A program made the position numbers and the translations under genes. The notes under the pieces were generated by a model that was not told the origin of the DNA, did not search any database, and saw only the letters and a program-made list of their open reading frames with translations. Positions 34,282 to 42,444 of a DNA stretch of 64,000 bases are shown one piece after another; the stretch's first letter is position 1, and each line of letters opens with the position of its first letter. Source of the stretch: Bradyrhizobium sp. (GTDB lineage: Bacteria > Pseudomonadota > Alphaproteobacteria > Rhizobiales > Xanthobacteraceae); contig NZ_JACRMG010000013.1 in the NCBI RefSeq assembly GCF_016219575.1, positions 62,001-126,000 on the forward strand. Reading direction: 5' to 3'.

Positions 34282-36096
34282 TCAGTGCACCGGCAGCGGC
34301 GGATGCGGGATCGCCTCCAGAAGCTCCCGCGTGTAGGCGTCCTGGGGATCGCCGAGCACCTTCTCCGAGGTGCCCTGCTCGACGACTCGCCCGGTCCGCA
34401 TCACGATCACACGATCGCACAACAGCCGCACCACATTCAAATCATGGGAGACGAACAGATAACTCATGCCCATGGACTGCTTGAGGTCCTGCAGCAGGTT
34501 CAGCACCACCGCCTGCACGGAAACGTCGAGCGCTGCGGTCGGCTCGTCGAGGATGACGAGTTTCGGCTGCAGCGCAATCGCCCGGGCGATGCCGACGCGG
34601 GCCTTCTGGCCGCCGGAGAGCTGGTGCGGGAAGCGGTCGAGCAGATTGAGCGGCAGGCCGACGAGCCCAGCGAGTTCCTCGCAGCGGGCGCGCAACGCGT
34701 CGCGGCCCCTGATGTCGCCGAGTTGCATGATCGGGTCGGCGATGGCGCGCGCCGCGGTGAAGCGCGGATTGAGGCTGTCGGTCGGGTCCTGGAACACCAT
34801 CTGGATGCTCTTGCGCAGCGGCAGCCGCGCAAAGGCATGCGGCATGATCGCGCCGATCTCGTCGCCGTCGAACACGATGCGGCCGGAGGTCTGGTCCAAG
34901 AGGCGCATCACCATCATCGACGTCGTCGACTTGCCGCAACCGGACTCGCCGACGAGGCCGACACTTTCGCCGTGGCCCACGGTAAAGCTGATGCCGTCGA
35001 CGGCACGGAACACCTCCTGCTCGACCGGCGGCTTGCGGCCGAACAGCTTGCCGAGCACGGCGGTCGCGCCCTGGCGCGGATACTCTTTCACCAGCTTCTC
35101 GACGAGGAGGAGCGATGCCTTCTCCCTCTCCCCGCCCTTCGCGGGGAGAGGGTCAGGGTGAGGGGCTGCATCTGCGAGCGCAGCACGTGGAGAGTCCCCC
35201 TCACCCGGCGCGCTTTGCGCGCCGACCTCTCCCCGCAAGCGGGGCGAGGTTGAAGAGAGCGCGGCCGCCTCTTCCTCCGGCAGCAGATCGCGCAGGGACA
35301 CGCCGACACGCGGCGTCGCGCGCATCAGCTTCTTGGTATAGGGGTGCTGGGGCCTGGCAAAGATGTCGGCCGACATGGCCGTCTCGACCACATGCCCCTT
35401 CTCCATCACCACCACGCGGTCGCAATAGGCCGCCGCTAGCCCGAGATCGTGCGTGATCAGGATGGTGGACATGCCGCGCTGCCGGGTCAGCTCCACGATC
35501 AGATCCATCACCGCCTTCTGCGTGGTGACGTCGAGGCCGGTGGTCGGCTCGTCGGCAATCAGCAGCCGCGGATTGCAGGCGAGCGCCAGTGCGATCACCA
35601 CGCGCTGGCACATGCCGCCCGACAGCTCGAAGGGATAGGCGTGATAGCGCTCGCGCGGGCGGGCGATCTTGACCTGCTCCAGTGCCTCGATCGCCTTCTC
35701 GCCGCGATCGGCGACCTGGGACTGCTGCACATGCTGGCGCAGCACGTCCTCGATCTGGTCGCCCACTTTGCGGATCGGGTTGAGCGCCGCGCGCGGGTTC
35801 TGGAAGATCATGGAGATTTCGCGGCCGCGCAGATCGCGCATCTCGGCTTCGCTCGCGGCCTTGACGTCGACGCCCGAGAACATCACCGAGCCCTCGGCGA
35901 TCCTGCCGGCGCGGTCGAGGATGCGCATCACCGCATAGGAAGTGACCGACTTGCCGGAGCCGGATTCGCCGACAATGCCGAGCGTCTCGCCCTTGCCGAC
36001 GGCGATGTCGACATGCTGCACGGCCTTGACGATACCGCGCCGCGTGGTGAATTCGACGGTGAGATCCTGGACCTCGAGCAGCGGCTGCGCGGTCAT
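34282..36096 (-). CDS. Fused DppD-DppF type peptide/nickel ABC ATPase with repeat-encoded linker
   Basis: 604 residues with two complete ABC domains. Domain 1: Walker A GESGSGKSVT, signature ELSGGMCQRVVIALA, Walker B LLIADEPTTGLD. Domain 2: GESGCGKSTT, QLSGGQKARVGIARAI and VILDEPTAALD. Each ends in the Opp/Dpp tail (HPYTKKLM, DAYTRELLEAIPHP). Residues about 283-326 between them are encoded by an inserted palindromic repeat (35121-35250) and read SSTSPRLRGEVGAQ...PHPDPLPAKGG. The fusion powers the DppB/DppC permeases next door. GGAGG precedes ATG 36096. The likely cargo is an N-carbamoyl or biuret-like compound given the atz genes; this is inference. Confidence 0.92.
   Translation of the reverse strand: MTAQPLLEVQDLTVEFTTRRGIVKAVQHVDIAVGKGETLGIVGESGSGKSVTSYAVMRILDRAGRIAEGSVMFSGVDVKAASEAEMRDLRGREISMIFQNPRAALNPIRKVGDQIEDVLRQHVQQSQVADRGEKAIEALEQVKIARPRERYHAYPFELSGGMCQRVVIALALACNPRLLIADEPTTGLDVTTQKAVMDLIVELTRQRGMSTILITHDLGLAAAYCDRVVVMEKGHVVETAMSADIFARPQHPYTKKLMRATPRVGVSLRDLLPEEEAAALSSTSPRLRGEVGAQSAPGEGDSPRAALADAAPHPDPLPAKGGEREKASLLLVEKLVKEYPRQGATAVLGKLFGRKPPVEQEVFRAVDGISFTVGHGESVGLVGESGCGKSTTSMMVMRLLDQTSGRIVFDGDEIGAIMPHAFARLPLRKSIQMVFQDPTDSLNPRFTAARAIADPIMQLGDIRGRDALRARCEELAGLVGLPLNLLDRFPHQLSGGQKARVGIARAIALQPKLVILDEPTAALDVSVQAVVLNLLQDLKQSMGMSYLFVSHDLNVVRLLCDRVIVMRTGRVVEQGTSEKVLGDPQDAYTRELLEAIPHPPLPVH
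35121..35250. repeat. Palindromic repeat inserted in frame inside the ABC ATPase gene
   Basis: CTCTCCCCGCCCTTCGCGGGGAG hairpin, a spacer with GTCAGGGTGAGGGG and CCCCTCACCCG arms, then CTCTCCCCGCAAGCGGGG hairpin. It is the same family as 36219-36366. No stop codon is created in the ATPase frame, and it encodes the linker between the two ATPase domains. Confidence 0.85.
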
Positions 36097-36396
36097 GGGC
36101 GCCTCCGCTTTTGCGGCGCGTCAGCCAAAAACTCGCAAAACAACCCCATGCAAAGTAGCGGAGCGGTAACGCGGTATTGAGTCGCGACGGTCATCACGTC
36201 CTCCGCTGCGGCGCCCTATTCCCTCTCCCCGTCCTTACGGGGAGTGGGTCAGGGTGAGGGGCATCTATCAGCGCGCTCAACTGCGCGAGGAGTGTGTGGA
36301 GGCTCCCCCTCACCCGGATTGCGCAAGCGCGCAATCCGACCTCTCCCCGCGCGCGGGGAGAGGTGAAAACAGAACGCCGCACCGCCCTATCCATCA
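36097..36396. other. Intergenic region between ATPase and DppC, no gene
   Basis: 300 bases holding the palindromic repeat at 36219-36366 inside two nested direct repeats. TCATCACGTCCTCCGCTGCGG occurs at 36191-36211 and 36394-36414, and CGCCCTAT at 36212-36219 and 36383-36390. No coding sequence is seen. Confidence 0.75.
36219..36366. repeat. Palindromic repeat, CCTCTCCCCG family, with flanking direct repeats
   Basis: CCCTCTCCCCGTCCTTACGGGG at the left and CTCTCCCCGCGCGCGGGGAG at the right, with GTCAGGGTGAGGGG / CCCCTCACCCG between. It is flanked by an eight-base direct repeat and, outside that, a 21-base direct repeat that includes the end of dppC. Confidence 0.8.
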
Positions 36397-37302
36397 TCAC
36401 GTCCTCCGCTGCGGATCGACGATATCGCGCAGGCCGTCGCCGAGCAGGTTGAAGCAGAACACCGCGATCATCAGCGCAAGGCCCGGGAACAGCGCGATCC
36501 ACCATTCGCCGGACACCATGAAGCCTGCGCCTTCGGCGACCATGATGCCCCACTCCGCCGTCGGCGGCCGGACACCGAGGCCGATGAAGGAGAGACCCGC
36601 GGCGTTGAGAATGGCGTAGCCCATGGTCAGCGACATCTGCACGATCATGATCGGCATGATGTTGGGCAGGATATGCACCAGCAGGATGCGGAATTCGCCA
36701 TTGCCCGACAGCCGTGCCGCCTGCACGAAACCGGCGTTGCGGCGGACGTTGGCCTCGGCGCGCGCCACGCGGGCATAGAGCGGGAAGTTGACGATTGCCG
36801 TGGCGAGGATGATGTTCTGCACGGTGTTGCCCAGGGCTGCGACGATGCCCATCGCGAGCACGAACAGCGGGAAGGCCATGATGGTGTCGGCGATGCGGCC
36901 GACGACGCGGTCGGTCCAGCCGCCGAAATAACCGGCGGCGATGCCGGCAAGCCCGCCCATCAGGAACACCAGCGCGACCGAGCTCACGGCGATGAACGTA
37001 TCGAGCCGCGTGGCGACCACGACACGGCTGAAGATGTCGCGGCCGAGCTGGTCGGTGCCGAACCAGTGCGCCGCCGACGGCGGCTTCAACGCCTGCGCCG
37101 TGTCGGACGCCAGCGGATCATAGGGCACGATGTAAGGGCCGAAGACCGCGGCGAACAGAATGACGACCAGCAGTCCGAAGGCGAACGCGGTGACCCTGTT
37201 CTCGCCGAGCACATATCGGGTGTGCTCGAACATCGAGACGAGGCCGGACTTGCGCTTCTCAGCCGGCTCGGCCGTAACGGAATCGGCGGTGACGCTACTC
37301 AT
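36397..37302 (-). CDS. dppC: Dipeptide-type ABC transporter permease DppC
   Basis: 301 residues, inner membrane, with an N-terminal cytoplasmic segment then about six membrane spans. Opp/Dpp C family features: LASDTAQALKPPSAAHWFGT and DQLGRDIFSRVV near the N-terminus, and the EAA loop YARVARAEANVRRNAGFVQA. GAGGAGGAAG precedes ATG 37302. It partners DppB (9 bases upstream), the fused ATPase and the binding protein at 38574-40193. Confidence 0.92.
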   Translation of the reverse strand: MSSVTADSVTAEPAEKRKSGLVSMFEHTRYVLGENRVTAFAFGLLVVILFAAVFGPYIVPYDPLASDTAQALKPPSAAHWFGTDQLGRDIFSRVVVATRLDTFIAVSSVALVFLMGGLAGIAAGYFGGWTDRVVGRIADTIMAFPLFVLAMGIVAALGNTVQNIILATAIVNFPLYARVARAEANVRRNAGFVQAARLSGNGEFRILLVHILPNIMPIMIVQMSLTMGYAILNAAGLSFIGLGVRPPTAEWGIMVAEGAGFMVSGEWWIALFPGLALMIAVFCFNLLGDGLRDIVDPQRRT

Positions 37303-37311
37303 GCTTCCTCC

Positions 37312-38325
37312 TCAGCCCTCGAGCCGGACGCGCGGATCGATCACGCCATAGAGAATGTCGATCAAGAGATTGAGCAGCACGTACATGACCGCCATGGTCA
37401 GCACGAAGCCCTGCACCGGCGCGAAGTCCGAGGCGATCAGCGCCTCCACCGCATAGGAGCCGATGCCGGGCCAGGCGAAGACTTTCTCCACCAGCACGTT
37501 GGCGCCGAGCAGGAAGGAGAACACCATCGAGAGCGTGGTGATGACGGGCAGCATGGCGTTGCGGAAAGCGTAGGTGACGACCACGGTGCCCGGCGACAAT
37601 CCGCTGGCGCGCGCGGTGCGTACGAATTCGGAGGCCAGCACCGCCAGCATCGAAGCGCGGGTCATGCGCGCTATCGGCGCCAGCGAGAAGATCGCAAGCG
37701 TCGCCGCGGGCAGCACGAGCTGGCTCAGCGCCGAGCGGAACGCCTCGAAGTCGCGGGCGATCAGGGTATCGATCAGGTAGAAGCCGGTCACCGTCGGCGG
37801 CGCGCTGTAGAACACGTCGAGCCGGCCAAGCGGCGCCGGCGACCAGCCGAGGCGGAAATAGAAGACATAGACCAGCACGAGGCCGGTGAAAAATACCGGC
37901 AACGATACGCCGGCGGTCGTGGTGATGCGGCAGAGATGGTCGATCCACGACCCCGGCCGCGTCGCGGCCATCACACCGAGCGGCAGCGCGATCGAGATCG
38001 ACAAGAACAGCCCGAGCAGCGTCAGCTCGGCGGAAGCCGGCAGGCGGTTGCGGATTTCGGTCGCCACCGGCTGGCCGGTCGTCAGCGAATTGCCGAAATC
38101 GCCATGGGCGAGATCGTTGGCGTAACGGACGAACTGCTCGACCAGCGGCTTGTCGAAGCCAAGCTTCTTCCTGATCTGCTCGATCGCTTCCTTGGTCGCG
38201 GCGGGCCCGGCGAAGTAGGCGGCGGGATCGCCCGGCAATGCACGCGTCAGCAGGAAGGTGACGATGACGACTCCGATCAGGCTCGGGATCGCAAACATCA
38301 GCCGCTTGCCGATCATGCTCAGCAT
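37312..38325 (-). CDS. dppB: Dipeptide-type ABC transporter permease DppB
   Basis: 337 residues, six or so membrane spans. The N-terminal MIGKRLMFAIPSLIGVVIVT, the periplasmic GDPAAYFAGPAATKEAIEQI and the EAA loop ASEFVRTARASGLSPGTVVV are typical of the DppB/OppB family. The start at ATG 38325 has only a weak ribosome site, with a second in-frame ATG three codons later. A palindromic repeat separates it from the upstream binding-protein gene. Confidence 0.92.
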   Translation of the reverse strand: MLSMIGKRLMFAIPSLIGVVIVTFLLTRALPGDPAAYFAGPAATKEAIEQIRKKLGFDKPLVEQFVRYANDLAHGDFGNSLTTGQPVATEIRNRLPASAELTLLGLFLSISIALPLGVMAATRPGSWIDHLCRITTTAGVSLPVFFTGLVLVYVFYFRLGWSPAPLGRLDVFYSAPPTVTGFYLIDTLIARDFEAFRSALSQLVLPAATLAIFSLAPIARMTRASMLAVLASEFVRTARASGLSPGTVVVTYAFRNAMLPVITTLSMVFSFLLGANVLVEKVFAWPGIGSYAVEALIASDFAPVQGFVLTMAVMYVLLNLLIDILYGVIDPRVRLEG

Positions 38326-38396
38326 GGAGATCTCGTTCGTTGCGCAACAAAGGGGCCGGATGGGCCTCCTTCCACCACATCGGGACTGAATGGGCT

Positions 38397-38497
38397 CCCT
38401 CCCCCCTTGCGGGGGAGGGTTGGGGAGAGGGGTACCAAGGAAAGACTGCCGATGACGCCACCCCTCTCCCTGCCCCTCCCCCGCAAGGGGGGAGGGA
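38397..38497. repeat. Paired palindromic repeat, CCCTCCCCC-GCAAG family
   Basis: CTCCCTCCCCCCTTGCGGGGG (38396 on) and CCCTCCCCCGCAAGGGGGG (to about 38496) with GGGGAGAGGGGTACC and CCCCTCTCCC between; the same family as 3792-3979. It may set the high binding-protein to permease ratio by stabilising the upstream mRNA end. Confidence 0.8.
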
Positions 38498-38573
38498 ATG
38501 AGAGAGCTGTGGCTCCCTCACTCAAGGAAAGGAGAAAAGCGCGCGCTTCTGCGTCACGGACACCCATGGCGGC

Positions 38574-40193
38574 TTATGCCTTCACCAGCGCGCGGTAGTC
38601 GAGGCGACGGTGGAACCAGTACTGGTAGCCCGAGACGTTCTTCTGCATCGCGACGTTGACGAAGGGCTGGTACAGCGGGATGCGCGGCACCTCGGCGAAG
38701 GCGATGTCGACAAAGCCCTTGACGTCGGCATCGTACTTCGCCTTGTCGCCGATCGAAGCGGCGGTGCGCGCGCCGTCGATCATCTTGTCCATCTCCGGCG
38801 ACTTGTAGCTCATCGTATTGAAGATGGAATTGTTGCCGTGATAGCACCAGTAGAAGAAGTATTCGGGATAATCGAGCCAGCCCGAGAACACGTTGGTGTA
38901 GAGCGGCAGCTCCTTCTTGGTGAGCTCGGTGCGCCAGTTGGCGCCGGGGATCTTGTTGATCGTGGTCTTGATGCCGAGCTGGGCCAGACTCTCCTGCACC
39001 AGGATGCAGAGCGGCTCGTTGACGTTGGCGAAGTTCAGGTCGAATGACAGCGTGGTCTCGAAGCCGTTGGCGTAACCGGCCTCCGCCAGCAGCGCCTTCG
39101 CCTTCGCCATGTCGGTGTTGAACTTGGTCGGCTGCGGCCACGCCACTTCGGTCGCCTTGTCCGCGGGCGCACCGAACATCGGATTGGCGAGGCCGAACAG
39201 CACGGCGTCGATGATCTTCTGGTACGGGATCGCATAGGCGATCGCCTGCCGCACCTTCGGATTGTCGAACGGCGGCTTGGTCACGTTCATGCCGATGTAC
39301 TGGATGCCGTTGGAGAACGGCAGCGACACCACGTTGAGCTTGCCGTTGGCCTTCATCTCCTGGAAATCCTTGAACGGCAGCTCGTAGGAGATGTCGGCGT
39401 CGCCGCGCTCCAGCAGCGCGCGGCGGTTGCCGGCCTGCGGCACCATGCGCCAGATCACGCGCTTGATCTTCGGCAGGGGACCACCGACCCACTCGTCATT
39501 GCGCTCCATGATCACTTCGGTGCCGGCGGTCCACTTCGTCACCTTGTAGGCGCCGGAGCCCGCGGTCTGCTGCTTGGTGTATTCGAGACCCCACGGATCC
39601 TTCTCGCTGGCGTTCTTCTTCACCAGCTCCGAATTGACGATGCAGGGCACGATGACGGCGAGATCGGGAATGGTCAGGCGGTCCTTCTTGGCGAAGTCGA
39701 CCCGCACCGTGTTGTCGTCGACGACGACGAACTGCTCTGTCTTGGTCAGCGAGCCCGCGCTCATCTGGAAGGTCGGAAAGCCGCCGACACTGACCGCGCG
39801 GTCGAGCGACCATTTGACGTCCCTGGCGGTGACCGGCGCGCCGTCGTGGAACTTGGCGTTCTTCTTCAGCTTGAAGGTCACCGACATGTCGTCGATCTTC
39901 ATGTCGTCGGCGAGCTCGCCCTTGAACTTGTCGCGGTCGTAATAGGGCACCCCTCCCGGACCGCTCTTCATCTCGTGGCTGATCAGGCGGTCGTAGCAAT
40001 TCCACGACACCTCATAGCCGGGCACGTTGGTGCCGATGCCGTGGATGTCGAGATTGTTGGGGCCGCCTTCGGAGACGATCAGGAGCGTCTCGGAGCGGGC
40101 ATCGGCCTTGGCGGACGACCAGATCGCCGGTGCCGGCACCATGGCGCCTGCCGCCAGTCCCGAGACGGATTTGAGGAAATCGCGACGCTTCAT
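38574..40193 (-). CDS. dppA: Dipeptide-type ABC transporter substrate-binding protein, Tat-exported
   Basis: 539 residues from ATG 40193, preceded by GGAG. The N-terminus MKRRDFLKSVSGLAAGAMVP is a twin-arginine signal, so the protein is exported folded. The body is a family 5 extracellular solute-binding protein: LKKNAKFHDGAPVTARDVKW, YIGMNVTKPPFDNPKVRQAI and AYAIPYQKIIDAVLFG are signature segments. It heads the dpp-atz unit. A TTG four codons upstream (40205) would lengthen the signal and is less likely. Confidence 0.92.
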   Translation of the reverse strand: MKRRDFLKSVSGLAAGAMVPAPAIWSSAKADARSETLLIVSEGGPNNLDIHGIGTNVPGYEVSWNCYDRLISHEMKSGPGGVPYYDRDKFKGELADDMKIDDMSVTFKLKKNAKFHDGAPVTARDVKWSLDRAVSVGGFPTFQMSAGSLTKTEQFVVVDDNTVRVDFAKKDRLTIPDLAVIVPCIVNSELVKKNASEKDPWGLEYTKQQTAGSGAYKVTKWTAGTEVIMERNDEWVGGPLPKIKRVIWRMVPQAGNRRALLERGDADISYELPFKDFQEMKANGKLNVVSLPFSNGIQYIGMNVTKPPFDNPKVRQAIAYAIPYQKIIDAVLFGLANPMFGAPADKATEVAWPQPTKFNTDMAKAKALLAEAGYANGFETTLSFDLNFANVNEPLCILVQESLAQLGIKTTINKIPGANWRTELTKKELPLYTNVFSGWLDYPEYFFYWCYHGNNSIFNTMSYKSPEMDKMIDGARTAASIGDKAKYDADVKGFVDIAFAEVPRIPLYQPFVNVAMQKNVSGYQYWFHRRLDYRALVKA

Positions 40194-40488
40194 GGGGTGC
40201 TCCAAGGGCTAGCTGTGGATTTGGCCTGGAGCGGGATTCGCAAGGATTATGCCAGAGCTTAATGAGAGACTAACGGTCGCCCAACCCATTGCTGTAACAG
40301 TGGAATTTCGCAGATACCGGGCCTGATCGCCCATTTGGCAGGCGCACAGGTTGCATACAAAGCGCTGCCTTTGCTCAAAATATAGGCTGAAAGATTGAAC
40401 GGCCCGATCGTTGTGCGGCGCATTGCCCTAGGGCAAATGCGCGCCTCCTCCGTCTTCGGCGCAATAGCGGACAAGGGAGCGGCGGTCC

Positions 40489-42282
40489 TCACTCCGGCAA
40501 ACCAGCCGCTCGCAACGCTTCGCCTAGTTTGGAGCTAAATTCTGGCTTGCGAAGCGGAAACAACTCAACAAGCGCCCGCTGTGTGCTGAAAGTGGGATCG
40601 AGCTTTTGCAGTTCGGACGCCGCTGCCCTGGCTACGTCCACCCGACCAGCCGCCACGCAATTCGCGATCAACGACCCAAAAATTTGAGCATTTGGGTAAA
40701 CGGTCGCCACGCTTTTCGCAATTCCGTATCCCTCGTCGTACTGGCCCTGAAGCCAGTATGCCCAAGCCAGACCGGCGGAGGAATTCACTCTCATTGCGTC
40801 GAGCGGGCTGAAACGGATCATCGATTGAAAGCTCTCAATGGCCCGCTCAGGGTCGCACCCAACCACTGATATCCAGCCAAGTGAAAAGCGTGCGGTGGCA
40901 AGATTTGGATTGAGTGAGAGCGCCTTTTCGACCATCGCAGCACCGCGGTCGAATTCGTTTCCGAGAAACATGAGAGTATGGCCACATCGTGCGAGCACAA
41001 AGGCGTCTTCGCTGCCTATTTGAACGGCTGCATTCGCGAGCCTGATCGCTTCGGCGCGCATTTCGGGCGTCAAAGGGTGACTGCCCGCACCAACCTGTCC
41101 GTGAAACGTATGAGCCGCCATCGCGTACGCAGCTGCAAATTCCGGGTCCAGCTCAAAAGCCTTTTTGAAAAGTTCACGCGCCTCCGGCCATGCTCTATTA
41201 TAGTGCTGAGCAAGGCCTCGCAGGTAGAAGTCATAGCTGTCCAATCGGTCCGTTGGTTTCTGCCTGGCACGCGCAATTTCGGCTTCTTCGATCTGGGGTG
41301 CGATCAGACCTACCACGGCACCTGTCAGACGATCTTGCAAGTCGAAAACGTCGTCGATTGGACCGTCGAATTTGTCCGCCCAGAGATGCCTATCTGTAGA
41401 TGCCTCAATCAACTGCCCGGTTACACGAACGCGGTTTCCCGATCGTCTAACACTTCCTTCGAGGACGTACCGGACCCCCAACTCGCGCCCAACCTGCTTT
41501 ATGTCGACGGCCTTGCCTTTGTAGGTGAAGCTCGAGTTACGCGCGATAACGAACAGCGATTTGAACCGTGAGAGCGCTGTGATGATGTCTTCCACCATGC
41601 CGTCTGCAAAGTATTCCTGTTCCGCATCACCTGACATGTTTTGGAACGGCAGAACCGCGATTGATGGCTTGTCAGGCAGCGGGAGCGGCACGGTGGTGAC
41701 AAATTGCTGCGATGAGGCGCTCGGGGTGGTTTTTGGTCGCTGATCGTCTATCCTCACAGCGTAGGCGCGCACCGGACGAGCGATATTCTTCAAAGTCTTG
41801 TCGCCGAGATCGATGAACTCTAGCGCGACCTTGCCGCGCACCTGATCATAGGCAGACGCCGAGATACAGATGCCACCCGGCTCGGCGATGCCCTCCAGCC
41901 TAGCGGCGACGTTGACGCCGTCTCCGAGGATATCATCGCCCTCAATCAGGATGTCGCCGAGATTGACGCCGATCCTGAAAGCCATCCGGCGGTCCGGCGG
42001 GACCTGCTCATTGCGCTCGGCCATCACCGCCTGAACCGCCACAGCGCACTCGACGGCATCCACCACTGACGGAAATTCGAGCAGTACACCGTCGCCGGTG
42101 GTCTTCACGAGGCGCCCGCCGTGCTTGGCCACCAGAGCGTCGGTGACGGCTCGGTGTTCGCGGAGGGTCCGGGCTGTGCCGACCTCGTCGAGGCCCATGA
42201 GGCGGGAATAGCCGGCCACGTCGGCCGCGACGATTGCCGCTAACCGGCGCCCCACTCGAACCGGCTGATCCTGTCCAGGCAA
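40489..42282 (-). CDS. Class III adenylate cyclase with TolB-like and TPR domains
   Basis: 597 residues. The N-terminal cyclase homology domain (about 10-185) has AAIVAADVAGYSRLM (metal Asp21) and KTTGDGVLLEF (Asp64), so catalysis is plausible. It is followed by a TolB-N/FlgO-like region beginning PSIAVLPFQNMSGDAEQEYF, and a C-terminal array of TPR-like helices (about 350-597). This multidomain type is greatly expanded in Bradyrhizobium. Start is TTG 42282 with GGGGGAG eight bases upstream. The C-terminal half has visibly lower GC and different codon use than the neighbours, which suggests separate ancestry. Confidence 0.9.
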   Translation of the reverse strand: MPGQDQPVRVGRRLAAIVAADVAGYSRLMGLDEVGTARTLREHRAVTDALVAKHGGRLVKTTGDGVLLEFPSVVDAVECAVAVQAVMAERNEQVPPDRRMAFRIGVNLGDILIEGDDILGDGVNVAARLEGIAEPGGICISASAYDQVRGKVALEFIDLGDKTLKNIARPVRAYAVRIDDQRPKTTPSASSQQFVTTVPLPLPDKPSIAVLPFQNMSGDAEQEYFADGMVEDIITALSRFKSLFVIARNSSFTYKGKAVDIKQVGRELGVRYVLEGSVRRSGNRVRVTGQLIEASTDRHLWADKFDGPIDDVFDLQDRLTGAVVGLIAPQIEEAEIARARQKPTDRLDSYDFYLRGLAQHYNRAWPEARELFKKAFELDPEFAAAYAMAAHTFHGQVGAGSHPLTPEMRAEAIRLANAAVQIGSEDAFVLARCGHTLMFLGNEFDRGAAMVEKALSLNPNLATARFSLGWISVVGCDPERAIESFQSMIRFSPLDAMRVNSSAGLAWAYWLQGQYDEGYGIAKSVATVYPNAQIFGSLIANCVAAGRVDVARAAASELQKLDPTFSTQRALVELFPLRKPEFSSKLGEALRAAGLPE

Positions 42283-42444
42283 GTGCCTGTCTCCCCCTTA
42301 ACCGCCAGCTATTCTGTACGGAAGCCGAATAGGGAGACAAGGGGGCATGGGCCGTGCAGACATCGGGGACAGTCAAGGCCAAGCCTACCTGACCCCATGA
42401 GCGGCATACACCGTTCCGGCCGCGCGGTCATTGGCCGGGGAGCC

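Noticed and set aside
40259..40492. 77-residue minus-strand frame between the binding protein and the cyclase
   Set aside because: No ribosome site, no family resemblance, and it overlaps the cyclase stop; treated as non-coding.
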